Assembly (NCBI GenBank): GCA_014799785.1
Contig: JAAVHI010000004.1
Span: 62,001 to 126,000 of the forward strand
Source: Ruminococcus sp.
GTDB taxonomy: Bacteria > Bacillota > Clostridia > Oscillospirales > Ruminococcaceae
Length of the DNA stretch: 64,000 bases
Direction: 5' to 3'
The translations under genes and the position numbers were made by a program. Shown here piece after piece: positions 7,739-17,743 of this stretch. The notes under the pieces were generated by a model that was not told where the DNA came from, did not search any database, and worked only from the letters and a program-made list of their open reading frames with translations. Numbering within the stretch: the stretch's first letter is position 1; every line of letters starts with the position of its first letter.

Positions 7739-8608
7739 ATGTCCGGAAAAAATCATAACATAAAAATACCCTGCACCGCAATGCCTTTTATCTGCGAGGC
7801 TGACCGCTGCGCCGCAGGGGAAAATGAAATACACATCAACCGAACCTTTGACTGCAATGTGGTTATTTTGCTTTTGAAAGGCTCTATGGAAATTATCGAG
7901 GACGGCGTTCCCTACAGACTTTCCGCGGGAGATATTTTCTTTCTGAAGGGCGGCGTACACCATTGGGGAGAGAAGCCCTTTGAGCGGGGGACGGTCTGGT
8001 ACTACGCGCATTTTTTGTGTCCCGAACCTGACGATGATATGCGTCCCTACAAAACGCCGCAGGTCACTGAAACGGACAGGGTATACCTGCAAGGCGGGGA
8101 TTCAAGACAGTATATCGAGCTTCCCAAACTTTTGAGACAGGGGGACTTCTCCGAAGCGGAGCGGCTTTTCCGTATGCTTGCGGCGGCTCACAACAGGGGG
8201 GATATTCCCCGCGCTTCAATGTTCATGTGGGACATTTTTCTGCACTGTACGGAAGCGGAAAGCCGTCCGCGTGACACCTCAAACGTCTATGCGGAGCGGA
8301 TACGGAACTATATCGAAAAGCACTATCGGGAGGAAATCTCCTCGGCGGATTTTGAAAAGCTCTGCGGAATTTCATACAAACACATCTGCACGGTTTTCAG
8401 AGAAAGCACGGGCATGACAATCAAAAAATATATTATCGGAGTTCGTTTGAAGCACGCCTGCCGTATGCTTGCGGAAACGTCCCTGTCCGTGACGGAAATC
8501 GCCGAAGCAGTGGGCTTTGGTGACGTTTATTATTTCAGCAGGATTTTCAAAAGGGAACGTGGCATCTCTCCCGTGGAGTACAGGAGATCATACGTGCCGA
8601 GAATATAA
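7739..8608 (+). CDS. AraC-family transcriptional regulator with cupin sensor domain
   Basis: The 289-residue regulator has an N-terminal cupin-like ligand-binding domain (about residues 10-110; the YRLSAGDIFFLKGG stretch is typical) and a C-terminal AraC DNA-binding domain (about 185-285) with two helix-turn-helix units. The second contains SVTEIAEAVGFGDVYYFSRI and the closing KRERGISPVEYR signature. The ATG at 7739 follows AGGTGAG at 5 bases; a GTG nine bases earlier overlaps that site and is less likely. It lies just before a GH127 gene on the same strand, so it probably senses an arabinose-containing sugar and activates that gene. Confidence 0.9.
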   Translation: MSGKNHNIKIPCTAMPFICEADRCAAGENEIHINRTFDCNVVILLLKGSMEIIEDGVPYRLSAGDIFFLKGGVHHWGEKPFERGTVWYYAHFLCPEPDDDMRPYKTPQVTETDRVYLQGGDSRQYIELPKLLRQGDFSEAERLFRMLAAAHNRGDIPRASMFMWDIFLHCTEAESRPRDTSNVYAERIRNYIEKHYREEISSADFEKLCGISYKHICTVFRESTGMTIKKYIIGVRLKHACRMLAETSLSVTEIAEAVGFGDVYYFSRIFKRERGISPVEYRRSYVPRI

Positions 8609-8636
8609 GACGAAATCGGCAGTGCTTGCGACAAAT

Positions 8637-8668
8637 CGGAATTTTGTACAAACACTTCCGAATATTGT
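8637..8668 (+). promoter_or_regulatory. Candidate AraC-type operator (two direct half-sites)
   Basis: Two direct repeats, CGGAATTTTGT and CCGAATATTGT (9 of 11 identical), begin exactly 21 bp apart. This is the two-helical-turn spacing used by AraC-type activators. The second half-site ends three bases before the -35 of the GH127 promoter, the expected place for a class II activator. Confidence 0.55.
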
Positions 8669-8671
8669 CTA

Positions 8672-8699
8672 TTGCAAATATCGGGCTTTAAGGTACAAT
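8672..8699 (+). promoter_or_regulatory. Promoter of the GH127 gene
   Basis: TTGCAA and TACAAT are separated by 16 bp, just upstream of the GH127 gene. The suboptimal hexamers and spacing fit a promoter needing an activator. Confidence 0.6.
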
Positions 8700-8734
8700 T
8701 AAAGACAGATGATTTTTAACGGGAGGAAATTTTT

Positions 8735-10657
8735 ATGAAGATCCAAAAGCAGATATCAATAAAGCAGTACAGACCCTCGGAGGGCTTTATCAGCCGTTAC
8801 CAGAAGCTTATCAGGGAGGTTGTCATTCCCTATCAGTACGACGTTCTGTGCGACAAAGCCGAGAACACAGAGAAAAGCCATGTGGTGCAGAATTTCATAA
8901 ACGCTGCTGCGGCTCTTCGCGGTGAGGACGTTGGCGACGGCTTTTACGGCATGGTCTTTCAGGACAGTGACGCGGCGAAATGGCTTGAAGCGGTTGGGTG
9001 CTCACTTGCGGTATATTCCGACCCAAAGCTTGAAGCCACCGCCGATTCCCTTATCGATATCATTGCCGCCGCTCAGGACGAGGACGGCTATCTGAATACA
9101 TATTTTACCATAAAGGACAGAGACAAGCGGTGGAAAAATCTTTTGGAGGGACACGAGCTTTACTGCGCGGGACACTTCATGGAAGCCGCAGTCGCCTACT
9201 ATAACGGCACGGGCAAGGACAAGCTGCTGAAAGTCATGCTGAAAAATGCGGAGCACATCTACAAGCATTTTATTACCGAAAAGCACGAGGGATATCCCGG
9301 TCACCCGGAGGTGGAGCTTGCGCTTTTGAAAATGTACCGCGCAACTGGTGAAAAGCACTGCCTTGAGCTTGCGGAGCATTTCATCAACGCAAGAGGCGCG
9401 AACGGCGGCGATTTCTACAAAAGAGAAAAGGCTCTCCGCGACTGGACTGTCTGGGGCAACAATGCCGAGGACGGCTTTTATCAGCAGAGCTTTGCGCCCG
9501 TCCGCGAGCAGTCCGACGCGGTGGGACACAGCGTCCGCGCGGTCTATCTCTATACCGCTATGGCTGACCTTGCCTCCGAGACCGACGACGGTAAACTTCT
9601 CGAAGCCTGCTGCCGTCTTTGGAACAGCATTGCCGACAAGCGTATATATATCACGGGAGGTATAGGCTCGACCGGTATCGGTGAGGCGTTCACGGTTGAC
9701 TACGACCTGCCCAACGACACTGCATACGCCGAAACCTGCGCTTCCTGCGGACTGATGTTTTTCGCTTCAAGAATGCTTGAAGCCTGCCCTGACTGTCCCG
9801 ACGGAAAATACGGCGATATTATGGAGCGGGCTTTCTACAACACCGTTCTTGCGGGAATGCAGCTTGACGGCAAACGCTTTTTCTACGTTAATCCTTTGGA
9901 GGTCATTCCCGGAATTTCGGGAGTTGCCGCAACTCACTGGCATGACAGGCCTCAGCGTCCCGAATGGTTTGCCTGCGCCTGTTGTCCTCCCAACGTGGCA
10001 AGAACTGTCGCCGCGTTCGGAACATACGCATACGGCGAGGGTGACAGCACCGCGTACTGTCATCTTTACGCTTCGGGCGAAATTGATTTTTCTTTCGGAC
10101 TTACGCTTCGCTGCGAAACGGATTTCCCATACGGCTTCACGGTGAAGTACACCGCCGTTCGTGGAAACGGAACTCTTGCGGTGAGAATACCCGCATGGAG
10201 CGAACGTACCGCAGTAACTCTTAACGGAGAAAAAATTTCTCCCCGCACAGAATGCGGCTACGCTTACGTTGACCTCAGCGAAGGGGACGTTCTTGAAGTC
10301 GTTCTGGACGACAGAGCAAGGGTGGTGTACTCCTCTGCAAAGGTTGCGGAAAATACCGGCTGCGCGGCGATCCAGCGTGGCGCGCTTGTGTACTGCTTTG
10401 AGGGCGTCGATAACGGCGGGGACGTGCTTTCCCTTGTTCTCGACGACAGCGGAGAGATCGCCGCGGGAGAAGCAAAACCCGAGCTTGGCGGAGCGGTAAC
10501 TCTCACTGCAAAAGGATACAGAACTGTCCGGACAGACAGCCTTTACAGCTTTGAAAAGCCGAAAATCACTGCTGAGAACCTTACCGCCGTACCCTACTAC
10601 ACTTGGGGAAACCGCGGAGAAAATCAGATGCGGGTATGGCTGCCGTACAAAGGATAG
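8735..10657 (+). CDS. Glycoside hydrolase family 127, probable beta-L-arabinofuranosidase
   Basis: The 640-residue enzyme has the catalytic signature of GH127 (formerly DUF1680). E333 and C335 lie in AYAETCASCG, and C416/C417 in the ACCPPN motif. In the characterised Bifidobacterium enzyme HypBA1 the matching Glu, Cys and Cys residues bind zinc and the first Cys of the pair is the nucleophile, so all key residues are present. The N-terminal two thirds is the (alpha/alpha)6 barrel and the rest is beta-rich. There is no signal peptide, so it acts inside the cell on imported arabino-oligosaccharides. GGGAGG precedes the ATG. A transporter is not in the window. Confidence 0.93.
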   Translation: MKIQKQISIKQYRPSEGFISRYQKLIREVVIPYQYDVLCDKAENTEKSHVVQNFINAAAALRGEDVGDGFYGMVFQDSDAAKWLEAVGCSLAVYSDPKLEATADSLIDIIAAAQDEDGYLNTYFTIKDRDKRWKNLLEGHELYCAGHFMEAAVAYYNGTGKDKLLKVMLKNAEHIYKHFITEKHEGYPGHPEVELALLKMYRATGEKHCLELAEHFINARGANGGDFYKREKALRDWTVWGNNAEDGFYQQSFAPVREQSDAVGHSVRAVYLYTAMADLASETDDGKLLEACCRLWNSIADKRIYITGGIGSTGIGEAFTVDYDLPNDTAYAETCASCGLMFFASRMLEACPDCPDGKYGDIMERAFYNTVLAGMQLDGKRFFYVNPLEVIPGISGVAATHWHDRPQRPEWFACACCPPNVARTVAAFGTYAYGEGDSTAYCHLYASGEIDFSFGLTLRCETDFPYGFTVKYTAVRGNGTLAVRIPAWSERTAVTLNGEKISPRTECGYAYVDLSEGDVLEVVLDDRARVVYSSAKVAENTGCAAIQRGALVYCFEGVDNGGDVLSLVLDDSGEIAAGEAKPELGGAVTLTAKGYRTVRTDSLYSFEKPKITAENLTAVPYYTWGNRGENQMRVWLPYKG

Positions 10658-10708
10658 AAATGTCGGCGTCCCCTCGGCAAAGCCGCTTGTTGTGCGTCGT
10701 TAAAAAAA

Positions 10709-11371
10709 TTAAGCTTTATCCGAAAGCAAAGCGTTCACGGGACTGCTAAGCCTCTTGCAGAAAAATTTTACAACTACTCCCGTAAGAAAAGCTGAGATGA
10801 CCGTACCCTCTCTCGTTCCAACGATCGTAAAGTTAAAGAATATCAGCGACAGTACCAAAGCCGCCGCAACACAGGATATGTCAAACACTATCTTGACATT
10901 TCCGAACTCCTTGTGAATTGTGTCCGATATCGCTTTTACAAAGGCTTCTCCCGAATTCATTATAACGTTTGCGATAACGGAAAGAGCGATACCGAACGCA
11001 AGTATAACTATCCCGATAATGACCATGGCAAGCCGCACGCCGTAGACATCCGCGGGAATATGGGAAACTATCATCATTCCCAGATCGGTGAACCAGCCGA
11101 ACAGAAAGGACAGCGGCACTTGCAGAAGCTGTATAAGCTGAAACTTCTTGCGGAGAATTACTATCTGTCCGGCGATAAGGACGCAGTTCCAGATTATGAG
11201 CCACGTTCCCAGCGAAAGCGCGTCAAACTTGCAGCTTAAAACGTTCGCCACCGAGGATATGGGGGACACGCCAAGCTCTCCCCGCTTTGTAAAGGCTACT
11301 CCCAGCGCGGAGAAAAACAGGCTGACTATAAACAATATGTATCTTTTTGCAGTCTCCTTTTTTGACATCAC
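10709..11371 (-). CDS. YczE/YitT-like multipass membrane protein (DUF6198-like)
   Basis: The 220-residue protein has five or so membrane helices and the family start RYILFIVSLFFSALGVAFTKRGELGVSPISS. This matches the YczE/YyaS/YitT group, whose transport function is not settled. The start follows AAAAGGAG. No promoter is visible in the short gap to gdhA, so it may be transcribed by read-through of the hairpin after gdhA. It is tail to tail with the GH127 gene. Confidence 0.8.
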   Translation of the reverse strand: MMSKKETAKRYILFIVSLFFSALGVAFTKRGELGVSPISSVANVLSCKFDALSLGTWLIIWNCVLIAGQIVILRKKFQLIQLLQVPLSFLFGWFTDLGMMIVSHIPADVYGVRLAMVIIGIVILAFGIALSVIANVIMNSGEAFVKAISDTIHKEFGNVKIVFDISCVAAALVLSLIFFNFTIVGTREGTVISAFLTGVVVKFFCKRLSSPVNALLSDKA

Positions 11372-11397
11372 AATATCTCCTTTTCCAAAACAGCGAT

Positions 11398-11449
11398 TAG
11401 AGGATAGAACCGGTTTTCCGCTTTTGCGGTAAACCGTTCTATCCTCTTG
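11398..11449 (-). terminator. Hairpin after gdhA, terminator or attenuator
   Basis: Inverted repeats agaggatagaac / ttctatcctct frame a second inner repeat (ggttttccgc / gcggtaaacc). On the minus strand the hairpin follows gdhA, but the T-run after it is poor, so part of the transcript may pass into the YczE-like gene. Confidence 0.55.
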
Positions 11450-11482
11450 CTTTTGGGATTATTTTAATTTTGGGTCAGGCAA

Positions 11483-12844
<1,362 letters not shown>

Positions 12845-12916
12845 TTAAATCCTCCTTGTATAATTTACGGTTTTAATACTTTGCGGATACCGCTCCGCTT
12901 TATCACTATAAAAATA

Positions 12917-12945
12917 AGTATACACCATTTCCCCACGATTTGCAA
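12917..12945 (-). promoter_or_regulatory. SigA promoter of gdhA
   Basis: On the minus strand TTGCAA and TATACT are separated by 17 bp. The transcript would carry a leader of about 70 bases before the gdhA start. Confidence 0.75.
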
Positions 12946-12999
12946 GAGTTTTTAGAAAAAATTCCAAAATGTTAAAAAAATTGTTATTTTTTAAGGAAA

Positions 13000-13049
13000 G
13001 ACGCGGGATTTTGAAATATTTTGTCCGATACATTTCAAAATCCCGCGTC
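13000..13049 (-). terminator. Terminator of the 13073-13906 lipoprotein gene
   Basis: A perfect 18-bp inverted repeat (gacgcgggattttgaaat and its complement) with a 14-base loop is followed on the minus strand by the T-rich CTTTCCTT. It separates the lipoprotein gene from the gdhA promoter. Confidence 0.8.
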
Positions 13050-13072
13050 ATATTTTCACAATATATGGAAGA

Positions 13073-13906
13073 TCACACAACGGTATAGCCCAGCTCCCCA
13101 AGCTTTGAGATAACAGACTGGTCTATATCGGAAACCTCTCCCTCCTCAATAAGAGCCGCGCCGTAAATCGGAGCAATGGGCGGATACAGCTCCTGCACCA
13201 GCATTACATCGACCCATATCCTGTCACCCGTTTTAAAGCCGTCGAGAGAGACACCGCTCACATCAATGCCCGCAGACTCCACATCTAAAGCGGGATGTAT
13301 CTTCAATAAATCAATTCCCGAAAGCATACCGTATTTTTCCGCAGGGAGGAGAAAACATTCCGTCTCCGTCCGCACAAAATATCCGCTGTGACGCGTTACA
13401 AGAGGCTGTTCCGTCTTTTCGCCGATAACGGCGTGGATACCGCAGTCCTCCAATTCCAAAAGCGCTTGGTCGGCAATATTGGAAACGTCTCCCTCCTCAA
13501 CGAGCCTTAAACCGTAAATGCGGGCTTGTCCGGGATATGACGCCGCAATTAATCCAATGTCAACCTCTATTTTGTCTCCCGTTTTCAGGCTGTCCATAGG
13601 AACGTCGCCCTCTTTGCCCTCCGCAAAATGAATCATCACGGGTTCATAATATGTTTCTATATGACTTTCCGGACGCAGGGAGGTATAACTGTGTTCAAAA
13701 ATAATATAGTCGGTGTGGCTTCGCATATAGTATCCAGTTATGCTGCCGATCTCATCGTTGAATTCAGTATTTTCCGCATTTGAATAATCCGAAATTGTTA
13801 CCGTGTTAATTTCGGTATCCTCCGCCTTTGAACAGGCTGAAAGAAGTACCGCTGTAAGCAGAAGTATCGACAGGACTATGTACTTGATCTTGGACTTCAT
13901 TTTCAA
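13073..13906 (-). CDS. Lipoprotein with two copies of an unrecognised domain
   Basis: The 277-residue protein has a signal peptide ending in the lipobox LLSAC (Cys 25), so it should be a membrane-anchored outer-surface lipoprotein. I do not recognise the family. It contains an internal duplication: residues about 57-160 and 168-277 share TGDKIEVDIGLI / TGDRIWVDVMLV, IYGLRLVEEGDVS / IYGAALIEEGEVS, and a closing helix with LLELEDCGI / SKLGELGY. Each unit also has a GYYMR/GYFVR strand near its start. AAAGGGGG precedes the ATG region. It stands alone, with its own terminator. Confidence 0.75.
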   Translation of the reverse strand: MKMKSKIKYIVLSILLLTAVLLSACSKAEDTEINTVTISDYSNAENTEFNDEIGSITGYYMRSHTDYIIFEHSYTSLRPESHIETYYEPVMIHFAEGKEGDVPMDSLKTGDKIEVDIGLIAASYPGQARIYGLRLVEEGDVSNIADQALLELEDCGIHAVIGEKTEQPLVTRHSGYFVRTETECFLLPAEKYGMLSGIDLLKIHPALDVESAGIDVSGVSLDGFKTGDRIWVDVMLVQELYPPIAPIYGAALIEEGEVSDIDQSVISKLGELGYTVV

Positions 13907-14019
13907 TTCCCCCTTTGTATAAATTTATCAAATTAATACTTATCGCATATTAAAAAGCGTAAATCCTCTCGTTGTATAAGACGCATTTTCAGGGATAAAT
14001 CTTACAGCTTCGGGAAAAT

Positions 14020-14757
14020 TTATTTCTTAAGAATTTCCGTGCAGACCTTATAGTCGGGCATGATATCGCCTACCACCGCCCAGAACGCCGCGCTGTGGTT
14101 CGGCACGACAAAGTGGGCGTACTCGTGGACGAACACATACGCCGCGCATATCTCGGGATACAGCGCAAGCCTGCTGTTCATTACGATCTTCCCCTCGGAG
14201 ATGTGACAGCTCCCCCAGCGGGAACGCATTTCACGTATCTGCAATTCAGCCTGCTTAACGTCGTAGCCTTTCGCACTAAACATCAGCCGCGTGCGCCTGT
14301 TAAGGGTCTCAAACAGCTTTCGGGTCTCCTCTGCGTAGAATTTTTCCAGCACTTTTCCGACCCTGTTCCCGTACCGCACAGTAACTATGATCTCATCTTC
14401 CCCGACAGAAACATTTTCCTGCGCCGCATAGGATATGCTCCCGTCAACATCTATACGCAAAGTATAATATTTCCCGAAATAACAAAGAGTATCGCCGTTT
14501 TGATAGTCCTCCGAAGCTTTAGGCAGCACGGGAGCGTTCTCACGCTTTGAAAAACCCTCCAGCGCGGAAAAGATAAAATCCGACTTTTCTCTGATAAAGT
14601 CCTCGATAAACTTAACGGGTACCCGCGTGTTTGCGCTGATATAAACTATCCCGTCGGGCTTTACCCGCAGATTTACGTTCCTGACCTTTTTCCGTGTCAG
14701 CACCCACCGCACTTCCCTGCCGCCGCAGACAAGCACTCTTACACCGTTACCGTCCAC
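14020..14757 (-). CDS. YgjP-like (M48-related) metal-dependent hydrolase
   Basis: The 245-residue protein carries the zinc metallopeptidase motif HEYAHF (in VFVHEYAHFVVPNHS) with the downstream His expected as a third ligand. The layout matches the YgjP/DUF45 family, a soluble predicted metallohydrolase whose substrate is uncertain. The GTG start overlaps the end of the preceding cation transporter gene by 11 bases and follows AGAGGA, so translation is coupled. RSRWGSC before the active site is also typical of the family. Confidence 0.88.
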   Translation of the reverse strand: MDGNGVRVLVCGGREVRWVLTRKKVRNVNLRVKPDGIVYISANTRVPVKFIEDFIREKSDFIFSALEGFSKRENAPVLPKASEDYQNGDTLCYFGKYYTLRIDVDGSISYAAQENVSVGEDEIIVTVRYGNRVGKVLEKFYAEETRKLFETLNRRTRLMFSAKGYDVKQAELQIREMRSRWGSCHISEGKIVMNSRLALYPEICAAYVFVHEYAHFVVPNHSAAFWAVVGDIMPDYKVCTEILKK

Positions 14758-15922
14758 TGTAGTCCTCTTCCACTGTAATAACGGTGTTGAACCGTTCGTC
14801 CCTGCTTCGGATATTCTGCTTTATTTTGTCCGCTATCCTGTCCCGCTCGGAGGGTGAGCCCGCGTCGGTGAGAACAAGATCGAAGATAAGATTTATGCGG
14901 TTTTCGCCGTCGGTGATCCTGAAATCATGAATATTGCAATTGGGAAAAACCTCCCTTGCGCACTCCAGAACCATGGCCTTAAGACCGTCCACATACTCGT
15001 TGTTGACGGTTATGGGGTCGGTGTGAATGACCGTCTGTATACCCATTTCGGAAAGTATCTGCCGTTCCACGTCGTCGATAATCTCATGGATATGCACCAT
15101 ATCCGAATCGTCGGGGACTTCCGCGTGTACCGAAGCGAAAACTCTTCCGGGACCGTAGTCGTGTACCATAAGGTCGTGTATGCCCACAATCTCGTCGCGG
15201 GACATGATTATCCCGCTGAGGGTGTCGATAGTCTCGCGGGAGGGCGGAGTTCCCAGCAGCAGGTCGATAGTTTCCTTGGCAAGATTATAGCCGCCGTAGA
15301 CGATATACGCCGCAACGACAATACCCACAAAGCCGTCGATCTGGAACGGCAGAAAGCTTCCGACAACGGTAGCCGCAACCACCGCGCTTGTGGAAATAAC
15401 GTCGTTTATGCTGTCGCGGGCAGTGGCTTTCATGACGGTGGAATTTATTTTTTTCGCGATAAAGCTGTAGCAGAAATACATCCAAAGCTTGACAAGCACC
15501 GACGCCGCCAGAATAATTATCATGGGCAGACTGAAAATAACCTCTTCTGGATCTGCAATTTTCCCAACGCTGCTCTTGAAAAGCTCGAAGCCAACAAGCA
15601 GAATGATAAAGGAAACTATCAGCGAGGAAATGTACTCTATCCTGCCGTGACCGAAGGGATGTTCGCGATCGGGCTGACGTGTGGACATTTTAGCGCCGAT
15701 TATCGCCACAAGGCAGCTTCCCATGTCGGACAGGTTGTTGAACGCGTCCGAGGTGACGGCAATGCTGTTCATAAGCGTACCCACAGCAAGCTTCAGTCCG
15801 AACAGAAACATATTGCATATCGCTCCCAGCACGCCCCCAAGCACGCTGTAGCTTTGCCTTACGTTTTTGTCGGACACGTTTTCGCAGTCCTTAACAAAGG
15901 TTTTCGCCAGAAATTTTATCAT
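14747..15922 (-). CDS. Cation diffusion facilitator family metal transporter
   Basis: The 391-residue protein is a CDF-type metal/proton antiporter, which exports divalent metals such as zinc, iron or manganese. It has about six membrane helices, the metal-site motif SDAFNNLSD in the second helix (near residue 60), HPFGHGRIEY just after, and a cytoplasmic C-terminal domain that is longer than in short family members. The metal cannot be told from sequence. AAAAGGGG precedes the ATG. It is coupled to the following metallohydrolase gene. Confidence 0.93.
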   Translation of the reverse strand: MIKFLAKTFVKDCENVSDKNVRQSYSVLGGVLGAICNMFLFGLKLAVGTLMNSIAVTSDAFNNLSDMGSCLVAIIGAKMSTRQPDREHPFGHGRIEYISSLIVSFIILLVGFELFKSSVGKIADPEEVIFSLPMIIILAASVLVKLWMYFCYSFIAKKINSTVMKATARDSINDVISTSAVVAATVVGSFLPFQIDGFVGIVVAAYIVYGGYNLAKETIDLLLGTPPSRETIDTLSGIIMSRDEIVGIHDLMVHDYGPGRVFASVHAEVPDDSDMVHIHEIIDDVERQILSEMGIQTVIHTDPITVNNEYVDGLKAMVLECAREVFPNCNIHDFRITDGENRINLIFDLVLTDAGSPSERDRIADKIKQNIRSRDERFNTVITVEEDYSGR

Positions 15923-15955
15923 GAACGGTTATACCCCTTTTCTCAAATACTAAAT

Positions 15956-15977
15956 AAGGGTACCGTCGGGTACCCTT
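15956..15977 (-). terminator. Hairpin between the small membrane protein and CDF genes
   Basis: A perfect 9-bp stem (aagggtacc / ggtaccctt) with a 4-base loop is followed on the minus strand by ATTTAGTATTT. It may end or attenuate the scfA-scfB-small protein transcript. An almost identical hairpin lies at 25233-25258. Confidence 0.55.
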
Positions 15978-15982
15978 AACTC

Positions 15983-16210
15983 TTACAATACAGTAAGCAA
16001 TATATATGCGGCAGCGGCAAGGATTATTACAGCCGCAACAGCAATTGAAATCCACAGAGCCTTTTTGGACTTCTGCTTCTTTTTCGGCTTTTCCATATCC
16101 TCCATAACGGCGAACGTCTCTTTCATGTCCAGCTTCATGTCCTTGATGTCCTGCCTGAGCTGGCGTATCTTCTCCTTATCCTCGGAGGCTCTCATTCTCA
16201 TTTTCGGCAT
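15983..16210 (-). CDS. Small protein with C-terminal membrane anchor
   Basis: The 75-residue protein has a charged, probably coiled-coil N-terminal part (about residues 8-45, KEKIRQLRQDIKDMKLD), a lysine-rich patch, and one C-terminal membrane helix (about 53-74). I do not recognise a family. It starts 16 bases after scfB on the same strand with GGAGGA before the ATG, so it is probably in the scf operon. Confidence 0.7.
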   Translation of the reverse strand: MPKMRMRASEDKEKIRQLRQDIKDMKLDMKETFAVMEDMEKPKKKQKSKKALWISIAVAAVIILAAAAYILLTVL

Positions 16211-16225
16211 AATATCCTCCGTCGG

Positions 16226-17629
16226 TCATCTGTCGGACGTTTCCGTATGCTCCGCCTTTTCAGCCTCTGCGGCAAACTTCGACGCCTTTATCATTATCGC
16301 ACATTCAAGACGCTTTTTCTGCACCTCGCAGGAAAGCTTGTGAGCGGTGAGGATATTTCCCGTATAGACATAGTTGTTTGCGTTGCAGCCGCCGCTGCAA
16401 TAGAATCTCGCCCAGCACTTGACGCAGTCCTCCTTGGAGTAGATATGCGCTGCGGCAAAGCGGTTCTTGATGTCCTTGCTGAACGTTCCGTCGTTTATGT
16501 TGCCCATTTTGTAGTCGTCGTATCCCACAAACTGATGGCATGGATAAATATCCCCGTCGGGATTAACGGCGACATATTCGTTTCCGCTGCCGCAGCCGCG
16601 GAGTCTCTTTATTGCGCAGGGACCCTGATCCAGATCAAGCATAAAGTGGAAAAAGTTGAAATGCTTGCCCTGTCTGTCGTGTTCGAGAATAATTTCCGCC
16701 AGACGCTCGTACTCCGAAAAAATCGCGGGAAGCTCCTTTTCGGTCAGCGCATAGCTTGCGGAAGCTTCGCTTGTTACGGGCTCAACCGAAATCTGGTCGA
16801 AGCCCTGCTCGTACAGGTGAAGCACGTCCTCGGCGAAATCAAGATTATATTTTGTAAACGTCCCGCGGACGTAGTAATTTTCGTAGTTTCTCTTTTGTGC
16901 AAGTGTCTTAAACTTGTCCATTATCCTGTCGTAGCAGCCCGTGCCGTCAACGCGTTTTCTCACGCGGTCGTTGACTTCCTTTCGTCCGTCCACGGAAAGC
17001 ACCACGTTGGACATTTCCTTATTGATGAAGTCCATTTTCTCCTCGTCAAGGAGCAGACCGTTTGTTGTTATCGTAAATCTGAAACGCTTGCCGAATTCCT
17101 TTTCCTTGCTTCTGCCGTACTCCACAAGCTGTTTTACCACGTCCCAGTTCATGAGGGGTTCGCCGCCGAAAAAGTCAAGCTCCAGATTTTCTCTGTCCCC
17201 CGAATTTTCAAGCAGGAAGTCCATAGCCTTTTTGCCTGTTTTGAAATCCATATGCATACGCTTGCCAGTGCCGTAATCGCCCGTACCCGCAAAACAGTAT
17301 TCGCATCTGAGGTTGCAGTCCTGCTCCACAAGCAGACACATAGCCTTTACCGGAGCGGCAACGGAGTACTTTGCAAACTGAGCGTAATCGTCCTCGGAAA
17401 AAAGAACGCCGTCGTTGTAAAGCTCCTTGACCTCCTCATAGCAGGACTCGATATCCTTTTCAACATAAAAGCGGGAAAGCTTCTCCACCACCCGCGCGGG
17501 ACACTTGTCCTCAAAGGGAGGCTTGACGTTGTCCAGCATATCGTAGGTAAGCTCGTCCACAAGATGAACGCCGCCGCTGTTTGCGTCCAGGACTATATTA
17601 AGTCCGCCCAGCTTGTACTTATGTATCAT
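16226..17629 (-). CDS. scfB: Radical SAM maturase of the SCIFF peptide
   Basis: The 467-residue enzyme is a SPASM-type radical SAM protein that forms thioether cross-links in the SCIFF peptide encoded just upstream. The N-terminal 90 residues form a peptide-recognition region. The S-adenosylmethionine cluster motif CxxxCxxC is at C105, C109 and C112. The C-terminal SPASM domain contains cysteines in the AVNPDGDIYPCHQF and CVKCWARFYCSGGC segments for two auxiliary Fe-S clusters. Length and layout match the family found in nearly all Clostridia. The ATG follows TGAGGTG. The function of the finished peptide is unknown. Confidence 0.96.
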   Translation of the reverse strand: MIHKYKLGGLNIVLDANSGGVHLVDELTYDMLDNVKPPFEDKCPARVVEKLSRFYVEKDIESCYEEVKELYNDGVLFSEDDYAQFAKYSVAAPVKAMCLLVEQDCNLRCEYCFAGTGDYGTGKRMHMDFKTGKKAMDFLLENSGDRENLELDFFGGEPLMNWDVVKQLVEYGRSKEKEFGKRFRFTITTNGLLLDEEKMDFINKEMSNVVLSVDGRKEVNDRVRKRVDGTGCYDRIMDKFKTLAQKRNYENYYVRGTFTKYNLDFAEDVLHLYEQGFDQISVEPVTSEASASYALTEKELPAIFSEYERLAEIILEHDRQGKHFNFFHFMLDLDQGPCAIKRLRGCGSGNEYVAVNPDGDIYPCHQFVGYDDYKMGNINDGTFSKDIKNRFAAAHIYSKEDCVKCWARFYCSGGCNANNYVYTGNILTAHKLSCEVQKKRLECAIMIKASKFAAEAEKAEHTETSDR

Positions 17630-17743
17630 AAACGCACCTCATTCAAAAATTGAAAACAGGAAAAATTTTTCCCGGTAAAGCAAATAAGGGACATTCCTGT
17701 CCCCACGTTTGCTCTCTCCCGAAATTCTTAACGGACCGGTGAA

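Noticed and set aside
16247..17653. A 468-codon frame on the plus strand opposite scfB
   Set aside because: It is a shadow of the radical SAM gene, which has intact CxxxCxxC and SPASM motifs; the plus strand frame has no start site.
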